Shown piece after piece: positions 25,649 to 33,903 of a stretch of 64,000 bases of DNA. Location: the NCBI RefSeq assembly GCF_016806125.1, contig NZ_CP047170.1:62001-126000 (forward strand), read 5' to 3'. Source of the stretch: Ponticoccus alexandrii (GTDB lineage Bacteria; Pseudomonadota; Alphaproteobacteria; Rhodobacterales; Rhodobacteraceae). The first letter of the stretch is position 1. Every line of letters starts with the position of its first letter. The translations under genes were made by a program, and so were the position numbers. Below the pieces are notes generated by a model, which was given only the letters and a program-made list of their open reading frames with translations, made no database searches and had not been told where the DNA came from.

Positions 25649-26778
25649 CGCTCGATCTGCCGCTCGCAGGGCTGAAGGTCCTCGATTTCTCGCAATTCCT
25701 CGCCGGTCCCTACTGCGCGCTCAAGCTGGCCGACCTTGGCGCCGAGGTGGTCAAGGTCGAGCGTGCCGGACAGGGCGACCTGTCACGGTACCTCTATCTG
25801 ACGGACACCAAGATCGGCGGCGAAAGCACGATCTTCCACGCCATCAACCGCAACAAGCGCTCCGTCGCGGTGGACCTGAAGTCAGAGGCCGACCGCGACC
25901 GCCTGCGCGGTCTGGTCGAGGGCGCGGACGTCATCCTGCAGAACTTCCGCCCCGGGGTCATGGACCGGCTGGGCTTTGGATACGCGGCGGTGAAGGCGAT
26001 GAACCCGACGGTGGTCTACGGCACGGTGACCGGCTACGGCGCGACCGGGCCATGGGTCGACCTGCCGGGACAGGACCTCTTGGCGCAGGCGCGGTCCGGC
26101 GTGATGTGGCTGTCCGGCGGGCGCGACGACGGGCCGGTGGCCATGGGGCTGCCCATCGCCGACGTGCTGGCGGGCGCGGCGCTGGCGCAGGGGGTTCTGG
26201 CGCTTCTGTACCGGCGCGCGGTGAAGGGCATCGGCGGCTATGTCGAGACCTCCCTGATCGAGGTGCTGGCCGACCTGCAGTTCGAGCTTCTGACCACATG
26301 GCTGAACGATGGCCGCCGGACGCCGGTGCGCTCTGCCAACAACCCCGCGCATGCCTATCTGGCCGCGCCCTACGGCGTCTACCAGACCGCCGACGGCCAT
26401 GTGGCCATCGCCATGGGCAAGCTGGATCTGCTGGCGCGGATCACTGGCCTGCCCGAAGAGATCGCCACCAGGGACGCCTTCGCCGCCCGGGACGAGATCA
26501 AGGCGGGCCTGGCCGAGCGCCTGCGGACCCAGCCGACCGAGCACTGGATGCAGGCCTTCATAAAGGCCGACATCTGGGTCGCGCCGGTGATGGACTGGGA
26601 CGGCGTGCTGGACAGCGGCGTGCTGCAGACGCTTGAAATGACGCAGGAAATCGCCCGAGACGCGGTGCGAATGCAGACCACCCGTCTGCCCCTGCGCATC
26701 GACGGGCAGCGCCCGTCCTCCAGCGCCGCTGCCCCTGCGCTTGGCGACGCCAACGCGCTGCTGGATGCCGGATGGTAA
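25645..26778 (+). CDS. CaiB/BaiF family (class III) CoA-transferase
   Basis: A 377-residue class III CoA-transferase, which moves CoA between an acyl-CoA donor and a free carboxylate through an aspartyl-CoA intermediate. Family segments include LDFSQFLAGPYCALKLADLGAEVVKVE split over residues 12-40, INRNKRSVAVDLKS, VLIQNFRPG-type VILQNFRPGVMDRLGFG, and the catalytic Asp region PGQDLLAQARSG. Its ATG overlaps the previous stop. The substrate is unknown; the binding-like partner protein may belong to the same pathway. Confidence 0.92.
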   Translation: MTLDLPLAGLKVLDFSQFLAGPYCALKLADLGAEVVKVERAGQGDLSRYLYLTDTKIGGESTIFHAINRNKRSVAVDLKSEADRDRLRGLVEGADVILQNFRPGVMDRLGFGYAAVKAMNPTVVYGTVTGYGATGPWVDLPGQDLLAQARSGVMWLSGGRDDGPVAMGLPIADVLAGAALAQGVLALLYRRAVKGIGGYVETSLIEVLADLQFELLTTWLNDGRRTPVRSANNPAHAYLAAPYGVYQTADGHVAIAMGKLDLLARITGLPEEIATRDAFAARDEIKAGLAERLRTQPTEHWMQAFIKADIWVAPVMDWDGVLDSGVLQTLEMTQEIARDAVRMQTTRLPLRIDGQRPSSSAAAPALGDANALLDAGW

Positions 26779-26999
26779 GGAAGCCGAGGCGACCGCAGGC
26801 AAGCCCCAGGGGGCCGTTTGCGCCCCGCGCAGAGCGCCGTGCAAGGCACCACAGGCGCAGCCCGCGAAGGCAGGCGGCTTACGGGGATAGATTTGCGCTT
26901 TCACCGCTCACCCATCGGCGGAAGAAATCCTCATAATATATTGTAATTAAATAGTATTTAACAATACATAACAAGTCGCAATGGTCGCTGGTTGACACT

Positions 27000-27180
27000 G
27001 GGACCTGCAAAGAAGATCTCGCTGGACATGGGCCGTAAAGGCCGTCGGATCGCGCCTCGCGGATCAAAAGGCCTCCACCGCAGGACAGCGATGAAACAGG
27101 CCGACCGCGGTCAATTGACTGGCTTCACCCCTGACACCGGCAAGACACTGGACGCCGTGCAACCCACTCAGGCGTGACCC
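27000..27180 (-). pseudogene. Decayed, internally deleted copy of the neighbouring nucleoside-recognition gene
   Basis: A 20-base block at 27047-27066 is identical to 27521-27540 in the intact gene, and the match continues at roughly 85% to about 27112. The block at 27007-27032 matches the 3' end of the intact gene (27322-27346). The roughly 175 bases between these parts in the intact gene are missing. The minus-strand translation still shows GVRGEASQLTAVGLF, close to GVRREAGHLTAVGLF of the intact protein, with frames broken. The rest of the 26779-27277 gap is AT-rich (26930-26970, 27240-27280) and has no other gene. Confidence 0.75.
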
Positions 27181-27277
27181 GCGAAGGCAGACCGCTTGCC
27201 GGGCAAGGCCTGTTCCTCCTTCATGTGATACTGGAGATATAACCAGCAAGAACCTATTATAATATGATAATTCTGCA

Positions 27278-28255
27278 TTAATTTCGGGGCATGGCTGTCT
27301 CTGCATTCCAAAAGCACCACGAAAAGAAGGTCTCGTCGGACATGGCGCGCACTAGGGCTGCAATGGCGGCGGTTGCGACCATGGCGAAGGCGATCCGCCC
27401 GATGAGAACTCCACCGATGTCGGCCCCCAGCGCCAGGACAATCATCGTGTCTTCGATGACGCTATGGGCAAACCCCATGAAGACGCAGGACACGAAAATC
27501 TGGCGGGGGGACACCGCGCCGGATCGCGCCTCGCGGATCAACAGGCCGCCACCGTAGGAAATGCCAAGGAACAGGCCGACGGCGGTCAGGTGGCCCGCTT
27601 CGCGCCGTACACCCGCAAGGCGCAGAACCGGCGCCAGCATCCACATCATCAGGTCCAGAACCCCTGTGTATTTCAGAATATCCAGCGCCCAGGTGAGAAC
27701 CACAAGAATGACCAGCATCGAGATCATGGTCTCTGTCAGGCCGATGAAGAACGCCGCCCAGTCACCCGGTGCGTTCATCGGAATCCAGAGCGGCTCGGCC
27801 GGTGCCGAAAGCCAGCCCGTGGCCGCCAGAACCCGGTGCAGCAAATAGGCGTAGAGCAAACCACCGGCAACGCGCAACAGCGTCGTGGTGGCCATGCCGG
27901 GACCGGCCTTCTGGACGATCTTCTGCTCGATCGGCAGGGCGTGCGCGAACAGCAGAAGCGCCGAGAACACCGTGATATCCGCCGTGCTCAAGGACGACAC
28001 CGGAACAAGGGAAAAAACCAGAGGAACCGCGCCCCAGATGCCGACGACCATTCCGGTCAGCCAGGCAAGCCCAAGCTCTGGCGGAAGTCCCACAAGGCTC
28101 ATGACCGGCGCAAACGCGGGGGCGATTGCCTCGATGACACCCATGCGCGAAAGCAGCTCTGCCGCGATGGTCACCGGGATCGTGATCCGCGCAAGGACGT
28201 AGTAAAGTCCAAGCGTTTCCCGCGTCTTATGCAGGAAAGTTGAGAGAAGCGACAT
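27278..28255 (-). CDS. Nucleoside recognition (Gate) domain membrane protein
   Basis: A 325-residue inner-membrane protein of the YjiG/YjiH and spore-maturation-like group with about eight to nine hydrophobic segments. It carries Gate-type motifs twice: GLAWLTGMVVGIWGAVPL and GISYGGGLLIREARSG, followed by FVSCVFMGFAHSVIEDTM. The biochemical function of this family is not settled; transport of nucleoside-like or amino-acid-like solutes has been suggested. The ATG at 28255 follows AAGGAACC. It is divergent from an Lrp-type gene with an operator-like cluster between, so that regulator probably controls it. Confidence 0.8.
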   Translation of the reverse strand: MSLLSTFLHKTRETLGLYYVLARITIPVTIAAELLSRMGVIEAIAPAFAPVMSLVGLPPELGLAWLTGMVVGIWGAVPLVFSLVPVSSLSTADITVFSALLLFAHALPIEQKIVQKAGPGMATTTLLRVAGGLLYAYLLHRVLAATGWLSAPAEPLWIPMNAPGDWAAFFIGLTETMISMLVILVVLTWALDILKYTGVLDLMMWMLAPVLRLAGVRREAGHLTAVGLFLGISYGGGLLIREARSGAVSPRQIFVSCVFMGFAHSVIEDTMIVLALGADIGGVLIGRIAFAMVATAAIAALVRAMSDETFFSWCFWNAETAMPRN

Positions 28256-28318
28256 CCGGGGTTCCTTTGCGATAACTCTGGTCTGATACCTCAGGACCCA
28301 TGGCATTTGCGGTCAAAG

Positions 28319-28346
28319 ATTGCATGAATGTGCAATTTTATTGCAC
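28319..28346. promoter_or_regulatory. Overlapping palindromes between the divergent Lrp-type and membrane protein genes
   Basis: ATTGCA-N6-TGCAAT (28319-28336) overlaps GTGCAA-N5-TTGCAC (28330-28346), giving three equally spaced half-sites. AT-rich dyads of this kind are usual for Lrp/AsnC proteins. The cluster ends 27 bases before the regulator's ATG, so it is placed for autoregulation and for control of the divergent gene. Confidence 0.6.
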
Positions 28347-28373
28347 GGTGCCGCCGACGCCGGGGAGGCACAT

Positions 28374-28841
28374 ATGGACCGGATCGACAGAAAGCTTCTG
28401 AACCTTCTTCAGCGGGATGCCTCGCGAACGAATGTGGAGATTGCCGAGGAGGTCGGCTTGTCGCCGTCCAGCTGCCTGCGCCGGGTGCGGCGGCTTCGCA
28501 AGACGGGGATCATTGACCGCGTGGTTGCGATTCTGAACCCCGCCAAGACCGGGCGTGGCCTGAAGGCGCTGGTGGCCGTCGATCTAAAACTGCACGGAGA
28601 GCAGCATATGCGACGCTTTCTTAATCTTTCAGTTGAAGAGGAGGCCGTATCCCAAGCCTATGCCGTAACCGGCGATACGGATGTGGTCCTGATGCTGGGC
28701 CTGCGTGACATGGAAGAATTCGACGCGCTCTGCGACCGGCTGTTCCGTGACCAGACCAATGTTGCGCGCTTCTTCACCATGATGGTCATTCGCACTGCAA
28801 AACCTGAGACGGCAGTTGAGCTATGCTTTTCAAGCATATGA
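28374..28841 (+). CDS. Lrp/AsnC family transcriptional regulator
   Basis: A 155-residue regulator with a winged helix (DRIDRKLLNLLQRDASRTN, EEVGLSPSSCLRRVRRLRK) and a RAM domain (YAVTGDTDVVLMLGLRD). The ATG at 28374 follows GGGGAGG with proper spacing. It is divergent from the nucleoside-recognition membrane protein and likely controls that gene through the palindromes at 28319-28346. It is distinct from the Lrp-type gene beside aceE. Confidence 0.93.
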   Translation: MDRIDRKLLNLLQRDASRTNVEIAEEVGLSPSSCLRRVRRLRKTGIIDRVVAILNPAKTGRGLKALVAVDLKLHGEQHMRRFLNLSVEEEAVSQAYAVTGDTDVVLMLGLRDMEEFDALCDRLFRDQTNVARFFTMMVIRTAKPETAVELCFSSI

Positions 28842-28921
28842 AAATAAAGTTTAATCCTCTAGGGGCGTTCTGTCAAGGCGCCGGTCCACCTGAACCCTTG
28901 GCGAAGGCGGTCCGACACGTC

Positions 28922-28951
28922 AAAGGCGCGGCCCGCACAGGCCGCGCCTTT
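28922..28951. terminator. Bidirectional terminator between convergent genes
   Basis: AAAGGCGCGGCC and GGCCGCGCCTTT form a perfect 12-bp stem with a 6-base loop, flanked by short A and T runs. It lies between the Lrp-type gene (plus) and the deoxysugar operon (minus), and can serve both. Confidence 0.8.
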
Positions 28952-28970
28952 CCAATGCCCGCGCGGGGTC

Positions 28971-29810
28971 TCAGGTGTCGTTCTGGCAGACCTGCTTCTG
29001 CGTGCCGAGGCCCTCGATGCCCAGTTCCACCACGTCGCCCGCCTTCAGGTAGCGCGGCGGCTTGAAGCCTAGTCCGACGCCCGGCGGTGTGCCGGTCGAG
29101 ACGATATCGCCCGGTTCCAGCGTGAAGAACTGCGACAGGTAAGACAGCAGGAAGGGCACCCGGTAGACCATCGTCGCGGTCGATCCGTCCTGCACCCGTT
29201 CGCCGTTCACGTCGAGCCACATGTGCAGCGCGTCGAAGTCGCCCACCTCGTCCGGTGTCACCAGCCACGGGCCGGTGGGGCCGAAGTTGTCCGAAGACTT
29301 GCCCTTGGACCATTGGCCCGAGCGCTCGATCTGGTAGGCGCGTTCCGACACGTCGTTGACCACGCAGAAGCCCGCAACGTGGTCCATGGCATCGGCCTCG
29401 GAGACATACTTGGCCTTCTTTCCCACGACGAAGGCCAGCTCGACCTCCCAGTCGGTCTTTTCAGAGCCGCGCGGGATCAGGATCGGGTCGTTCGGCCCGC
29501 AGATGGCAGAGGTGTACTTGGCGAAGATCACCGGCTCTGGTGGCACCTCCAGCCCGCTTTCGGCGGCGTGGTCGGCGTAGTTCAGGCCGATGCAGATGAA
29601 CTTGCCGGTGCGGCCCACGCAGGCGCCCAGACGGGGCGCGCCCTCGACCACGGGCAGGCTGGCCGGGTCGATGTCGCGCAGGGCCTCCAGCCGCGTCAGC
29701 ACATCGCCCGCGATGTCGTCCACATGGCCAGAGAGGTCGCGCAGCGTGCCGTCGGCCTCGACAAGGGCGGGCTTCTCGGCGCCGCGTTCGCCGTATCGTG
29801 CGAATTTCAT
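28971..29810 (-). CDS. Fumarylacetoacetate hydrolase family protein, likely 2,4-diketo-3-deoxy-L-fuconate/rhamnonate hydrolase
   Basis: A 279-residue FAH-fold enzyme. It has GLNYADHAAESG, the metal-binding DWEVELAFVVGKK (Glu-x-Glu), VVNDVSERAYQ and the closing IVSTGTPPGVGLG. In the oxidative L-fucose and L-rhamnose routes a member of this family splits the 2,4-diketo-3-deoxy acid into pyruvate and lactate. The gene context (SDR, lactonase, mutarotase and enolase-family dehydratase in the same regulon) supports that role. It is the last gene of the operon, 17 bases after the SDR. Confidence 0.85.
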   Translation of the reverse strand: MKFARYGERGAEKPALVEADGTLRDLSGHVDDIAGDVLTRLEALRDIDPASLPVVEGAPRLGACVGRTGKFICIGLNYADHAAESGLEVPPEPVIFAKYTSAICGPNDPILIPRGSEKTDWEVELAFVVGKKAKYVSEADAMDHVAGFCVVNDVSERAYQIERSGQWSKGKSSDNFGPTGPWLVTPDEVGDFDALHMWLDVNGERVQDGSTATMVYRVPFLLSYLSQFFTLEPGDIVSTGTPPGVGLGFKPPRYLKAGDVVELGIEGLGTQKQVCQNDT

Positions 29811-29827
29811 GTCTGTCTTCCTTCCTG

Positions 29828-30565
29828 TCAGGCGGTCCAGCCGCCGTCGATCACATGCACCTGTCCGGTGGTGAAGCCGCTTTCGTCGGCGGCCAGATAG
29901 GCCACCAGCGCCGCGACCTCTTCGGGCTTGCCGATGCGGCCCATGGGCTGCCGCCCGATGAAGGCCTTCAGCGCGCCGTCATAGTCACCCGTGGCGCGCA
30001 GGCGCTCGTGCAGCGAGGGGCTGTCGACGGTGCCCGGCGCGATGGCATTGCAGCGGATGCCCTGCGTGACGTAGTCGTTGGCCACCGCCAGTGTCATGCC
30101 CGCCACCGCCGCCTTGGAGGCGGAATAGACCAGCCGGTTGACCGGCCCGGTCACCGGCCCCGCGACCGAGGACATGTTGATGATGGAGCCCGCGCCCTTC
30201 GCCAGCATCCCCGGCAGCACGGCGCGGATCATGCGGAACTGGGCCTTGGCGTTGAGGTCGAAGGCAAAGTCCCACTCCTCCTCGCTGGCTTCCAGAATGG
30301 TGCCGTTGTGCACGACGCCCGCGCAGTTGAAGAGCACGTCCACCGGGCCGACCGTCTCGGCGAAAGCCGCGATCGCCGCGCCGTCCAGCACGTCCAGTCG
30401 GTGCGCCTCGATGCCCTTGATGGCATTCAGCTCGGCCAGCGCCGCCTCGTTGATGTCGGTGGCGATGACGCGCGCGCCCTCTGCCGCCAGCCGCTCTGCC
30501 GCGGCGCGTCCGATGCCCTGTCCCGCCGCCGTCACCACGCAGGTCTTGCCGTCCAGTCTTTTCAC
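29828..30565 (-). CDS. SDR dehydrogenase, likely 2-keto-3-deoxy-L-fuconate/rhamnonate dehydrogenase
   Basis: A 245-residue classical short-chain dehydrogenase: NAD(P)-binding TAAGQGIGRA, NCAG-type FNCAGVVHNG, catalytic Ser in NMSSVAG and the YSASK motif, and PGTVDSP. Oxidation of the 4-hydroxyl of the 2-keto-3-deoxy sugar acid is the step before FAH-type cleavage, which fits its place between the hydrolase and the UxaA pair. The cofactor and exact sugar epimer cannot be read from sequence. Confidence 0.85.
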   Translation of the reverse strand: MKRLDGKTCVVTAAGQGIGRAAAERLAAEGARVIATDINEAALAELNAIKGIEAHRLDVLDGAAIAAFAETVGPVDVLFNCAGVVHNGTILEASEEEWDFAFDLNAKAQFRMIRAVLPGMLAKGAGSIINMSSVAGPVTGPVNRLVYSASKAAVAGMTLAVANDYVTQGIRCNAIAPGTVDSPSLHERLRATGDYDGALKAFIGRQPMGRIGKPEEVAALVAYLAADESGFTTGQVHVIDGGWTA

Positions 30566-30579
30566 GTTTCTCTCCTTGG

Positions 30580-31776
30580 TTACGCCGCGGGCAGGCAGGC
30601 CGGCCCGATCGGCGCGAAAGTCTTGTAGGTCAGGATGAATTCCCGGTGCCCCATGGCCTCGGACCGGGTCTGCTGTCCGCCCGCCACCGCCAGCACGACG
30701 TCGCGGATCTCTTCGCCGACGGCATCGATGCTGCGCAGGCCTTCGATGATGTCGCCCGCGTTGACGTCCATGTCGTCGGCCAGCGCGCGGTAGGTATCGG
30801 GATTGGCGCAGATTTTCACGACCGGCGAGATGGCCGAGCCCACAACCGAGCCCCGCCCCGTCACGAACAGCGACAGATGCGCGCCGCTGGCGATCATCTC
30901 GACGATCTCGGCATTGTCCGAGATATTTGGAAAGCCGAAGCGCACGTCGCCGTCCGGCACCACGTCCATCAGGTAAAGCCCGCCGCGCGGGGGGATGTCG
31001 CCGGGCTTGATCAGCCCGCTGATGGGCGACTCGCCGGATTTGACGTAGGCGCCGAGGCTCTTTTCCTCGATGGTCGACAGCCCCCCGGCGGCATTGCCCG
31101 CCGCGAAGGACCCGTAGCCCAGCGTCGCGTAGTAGCGTTCCGCCTTCTGCACCGCCGCGCGCAATTCCTGCCCCAGTTCGGGGGTCACGGCGCGCTCGGC
31201 CATGATCTCTTCGCAGCCGATTAGCTCTCCGGTTTCCTCGAAGATGCAGGCCGCGCCTGCCCCCACCAGCAGGTCGAAAGCCCGCCCCGCCGCCGGGTTG
31301 CCCGAGATGCCCGAGGTCCCGTCAGAACCGCCGCAGACCGTGCCGACGATCAGCTCGCTCACGTCCATGGGCACGCGCGCCTGCGTGCCGATCTCGGCCA
31401 GCGCGCCGCGCACCCAGTCGCGGCCCGCCTCGACGGTGGACATGGTGCCGCCCGCCTTCTGGATCACCAGCGTCTTCACAGGGCGGCCCGAGGCGGCGAC
31501 CGCGTTCGAGGCGCGCACCTTGTCGAAGCTCTCGCAGCCCAGCGAGACAAAGAGCACTGCGCCGACATTGGGATGGGTGCAGAGCCGCTCCATCATCTGG
31601 GCCGCGTATTCGTTGGGAAAGCAGCCGGGAAAGCCGATCAGCTGCACGTCGTCGTCGGGAAAGCACGCGACCACCTTCGAGGCAACGAAATGCGCGCATT
31701 CCACCAGATAGGCCACGACGACGGTGTTGCGGATGCCCTTGCGCCCGTCCGCGCGGGGATAGCCGGTCAGGGTCAT
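30580..31776 (-). CDS. UxaA family dehydratase, large (C-terminal) subunit
   Basis: A 398-residue protein matching the large domain of UxaA-type altronate/galactarate dehydratases: GYPRADGRKGIRNTVVV at the start, IGFPGCFPNE, LGCESFD, TVCGGSDGTSGISGNPAAG and GRGSVVGSAISPVVKI. The conserved cysteines are likely iron ligands. In UxaA the SAF domain is fused at the N-terminus; here it is a separate gene directly upstream with a four-base overlap, as in sulfolactate lyase SuyAB. It probably eliminates water from a hydroxy acid, perhaps a second sugar acid handled by the same operon. Confidence 0.85.
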   Translation of the reverse strand: MTLTGYPRADGRKGIRNTVVVAYLVECAHFVASKVVACFPDDDVQLIGFPGCFPNEYAAQMMERLCTHPNVGAVLFVSLGCESFDKVRASNAVAASGRPVKTLVIQKAGGTMSTVEAGRDWVRGALAEIGTQARVPMDVSELIVGTVCGGSDGTSGISGNPAAGRAFDLLVGAGAACIFEETGELIGCEEIMAERAVTPELGQELRAAVQKAERYYATLGYGSFAAGNAAGGLSTIEEKSLGAYVKSGESPISGLIKPGDIPPRGGLYLMDVVPDGDVRFGFPNISDNAEIVEMIASGAHLSLFVTGRGSVVGSAISPVVKICANPDTYRALADDMDVNAGDIIEGLRSIDAVGEEIRDVVLAVAGGQQTRSEAMGHREFILTYKTFAPIGPACLPAA

Positions 31777-32087
31777 TGCGCCACCCCGGCGCTGACCCCG
31801 TCCGCGTCCTGAAGCGCGTGGGTCGGCGTGTAGTTCGAGCGGATGTTGTGGACATGGACATGATCGCCGGGCGCGATGGCCTCTGTCGCGGTGCCGATGG
31901 GCAGGCCGTACTTCAGGATCGTGTCGCCCGGCGCAATGGCGTGGCGGGCGATCTTGTGCGCCAGCGGGACCGTGCGCGTCAGCCGCACCGCAGCGCTGTC
32001 CAGCGCGACCTCCGTCCCCTCGGGCGTGGTCCGGCGCGCCACAAGCACGTTGTCCGCCGCGTGCAACAGCAGGAAAGGCCCGGTCAT
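31773..32087 (-). CDS. UxaA family dehydratase, small (SAF domain) subunit
   Basis: A 104-residue SAF-domain protein corresponding to the N-terminus of UxaA-type dehydratases: [22 protein letters not shown] and [19 protein letters not shown] are characteristic. It should form one enzyme with the large subunit encoded immediately downstream, whose start overlaps this stop. It also overlaps the MaoC-type gene upstream by four bases, so translation through this part of the operon is coupled. Confidence 0.88.
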   Translation of the reverse strand: MTGPFLLLHAADNVLVARRTTPEGTEVALDSAAVRLTRTVPLAHKIARHAIAPGDTILKYGLPIGTATEAIAPGDHVHVHNIRSNYTPTHALQDADGVSAGVAQ

Positions 32088-32530
32088 CCGCGCATCTCCA
32101 CCATGTAGATGTGGTCGGCGACCAGCGCCGTTTCGCCGCCCTGCTTGGTCACGGTCAGCCGTTCGGTCACGCGACCGAAACCGGGGCGCTTGGGCATCTC
32201 TTCCTTGGCGGTGATCTCGACCCGGCTCTTGATCGTGTCCCCGATGAAGACCGGCGCAACGAAGCGCAGCCGGTCGTAGCCGTAAGAGAAGGCCACCGGG
32301 TTGATGATCGTCGCGGTCAGCCCGACGCCGATGGTGAAGACCATGGTGCCATGGGCGATGCGCTGCCCGAAGGACAGCGTCTTGCAGAACTCGGCATCAA
32401 GGTGGTGCGGGAAGAAGTCGCCGGAATGCCCGGCGTGGACGACGAAATCGGTCTCGGTGATGGTGCGGCCCACGGTCTCGCGGCCCTCGCCGATCTCGTA
32501 ATCCTCGTAGTATTTGACCTGTTCAAGCAT
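32084..32530 (-). CDS. MaoC-like hot-dog fold dehydratase
   Basis: A 148-residue MaoC/(R)-hydratase-type protein with the hydratase signature spread over [13 protein letters not shown] and [11 protein letters not shown] (catalytic Asp/His pair). Members usually hydrate or dehydrate acyl-CoA esters. No CoA enzyme is evident in this operon, so its role here is unclear; it may act on a side product or a non-CoA substrate. The start at 32530 overlaps the Gfo-type gene by eight bases. Confidence 0.82.
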   Translation of the reverse strand: MLEQVKYYEDYEIGEGRETVGRTITETDFVVHAGHSGDFFPHHLDAEFCKTLSFGQRIAHGTMVFTIGVGLTATIINPVAFSYGYDRLRFVAPVFIGDTIKSRVEITAKEEMPKRPGFGRVTERLTVTKQGGETALVADHIYMVEMRG

Positions 32531-33581
32531 CTGGCGCCTCCTTGATCGGGTGCATGGGCGTGGCAGAACTGTCGTAGGCGGCCTCGACCAGCGCCATGGT
32601 GTGCCAGGCGTCCTCGGCAGAGCCTTCCAGCGCTTCGTCCAGCCCGGCGGCGAAGCGCTGGATCTGCGCAAAGCGGCCATGGAAGGCGGCGATGAACCAG
32701 TTGCCCTGCAGCGGCACTTCTTGCCAGCCGTCGCCGGTGTTCAGCCACAATTCGTCCGGTTCGCCCTTGGGGTAGTCGAGGTTCACGCCCAGCTTCATGT
32801 AGGCCGCGCCCTTGGTGCCGCAGATGCGGAACTCGCAGGCCTGAAACTGCCGCCCGAAGGCGTGGTTGTGGTTGATCGACAACGCGCAGCGGGCGCGGTC
32901 GCCATAGTCCAGCATCATGGTCGAGCGGGTGTTCGACACGGTCGAGGACGGGTGCCCCATGGTGCGCGCGTGGATGCCCTGCGGATTGCCCATCAGGTCG
33001 CGCACGAAATCGAGGTAATGGATCGAGTGCAGCAGGATTTCGACCCGGGGCAGCTTCAGCAGGAACTCCCAGAGGTGCCAGGGCGTGTCCAGCGCCAGCC
33101 AGGCGTCGAAGTCAACGATCTCACCCAGCAGGCCCCTGGCGACCGCGTCCTTCAGGGCGAGGCTCATGGGGGCGAACCGCAGCTGAAAGTTCACGGCGGC
33201 GCGGATGTTCTTGCGGCGCAGGATGCGGATGATCGCGTCGGCCTCGGCCAGATCGGCGCCCAGCGGTTTCTGGATGATCGCGATGGCGCCCTCGGGCAGC
33301 GCCTCGAGGATGCCGGGGATCGCGGCGGGCGGCACGGCGAGGTCGTAGATCACCTCGCCCTGCCCCGTGGCCTCGGCCATCGAGGTCAGCGCGCGGGTGT
33401 CCCACTGGCCCGCGACCTGCGCCGCCTTGGCGTGGTCCGGGTCGTAGATCCCCGCCACCGGCACGCCAAGGTCACGGTAGGCGGGCAGATGCGCGTCGGT
33501 CACGATCGAGCCGGAGCCGAAGACCACCACGGGCGTGATGGTTTCGGGCATTTCGACGCTTTGTCTCAGGGTGTCAGTCAT
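32523..33581 (-). CDS. Gfo/Idh/MocA family oxidoreductase
   Basis: A 352-residue NAD(P)-dependent sugar oxidoreductase: Rossmann motif [17 protein letters not shown] and the conserved Lys-Pro in IIQKPLGAD, followed by a C-terminal alpha/beta domain. In this operon it could be the first enzyme, oxidising the free sugar to its lactone, though other sugar conversions are possible. I chose ATG 33581, which has GAGG nine bases upstream and overlaps the end of the mutarotase gene; an ATG five codons earlier is possible. Confidence 0.85.
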   Translation of the reverse strand: MTDTLRQSVEMPETITPVVVFGSGSIVTDAHLPAYRDLGVPVAGIYDPDHAKAAQVAGQWDTRALTSMAEATGQGEVIYDLAVPPAAIPGILEALPEGAIAIIQKPLGADLAEADAIIRILRRKNIRAAVNFQLRFAPMSLALKDAVARGLLGEIVDFDAWLALDTPWHLWEFLLKLPRVEILLHSIHYLDFVRDLMGNPQGIHARTMGHPSSTVSNTRSTMMLDYGDRARCALSINHNHAFGRQFQACEFRICGTKGAAYMKLGVNLDYPKGEPDELWLNTGDGWQEVPLQGNWFIAAFHGRFAQIQRFAAGLDEALEGSAEDAWHTMALVEAAYDSSATPMHPIKEAPDA

Positions 33582-33903
33582 GATGAAAAACCTCATTCAG
33601 TTCGGCCCACCATTCGCCGTCGGCCCGCGTGTCCAGCGGGCGTTGCAGTGGCTTGCAGCGGTCCCACCACTGCTGCGTCACCGGGTCGGCGGCCATGCGG
33701 GCCATATCAGTGTCGAAATCCTCGCCCACATATTCGAAATAGGCAAAGAGCAGGTTCTCTGGTTCTTTCAGGAAGATCGAGTAGTTGCGGATGTTGCAGG
33801 CGGTGATCGTCTCCAGCACCTGCGGCCATGCGGCGGCGTGCAACGCCTTGTATTCGGCGATGGCTTCGGTCCCAATACCGATGAGTTGTCCGTGTCGTTG
33901 CAT
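33574..33903 (-). CDS. L-rhamnose mutarotase family protein (RhaM/FucU type)
   Basis: A 109-residue protein of the RhaM family, which interconverts sugar anomers so that downstream enzymes receive the right form. Recognisable parts are HAAAWPQVLETITACNIRNY, SIFL, and a Trp-rich end, DPVTQQWWDRCKPLQ. The reading fits L-rhamnose or L-fucose as the pathway sugar. It follows the enolase-family gene directly (stop and start adjacent) and overlaps the next gene by eight bases. Confidence 0.9.
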   Translation of the reverse strand: MQRHGQLIGIGTEAIAEYKALHAAAWPQVLETITACNIRNYSIFLKEPENLLFAYFEYVGEDFDTDMARMAADPVTQQWWDRCKPLQRPLDTRADGEWWAELNEVFHHD

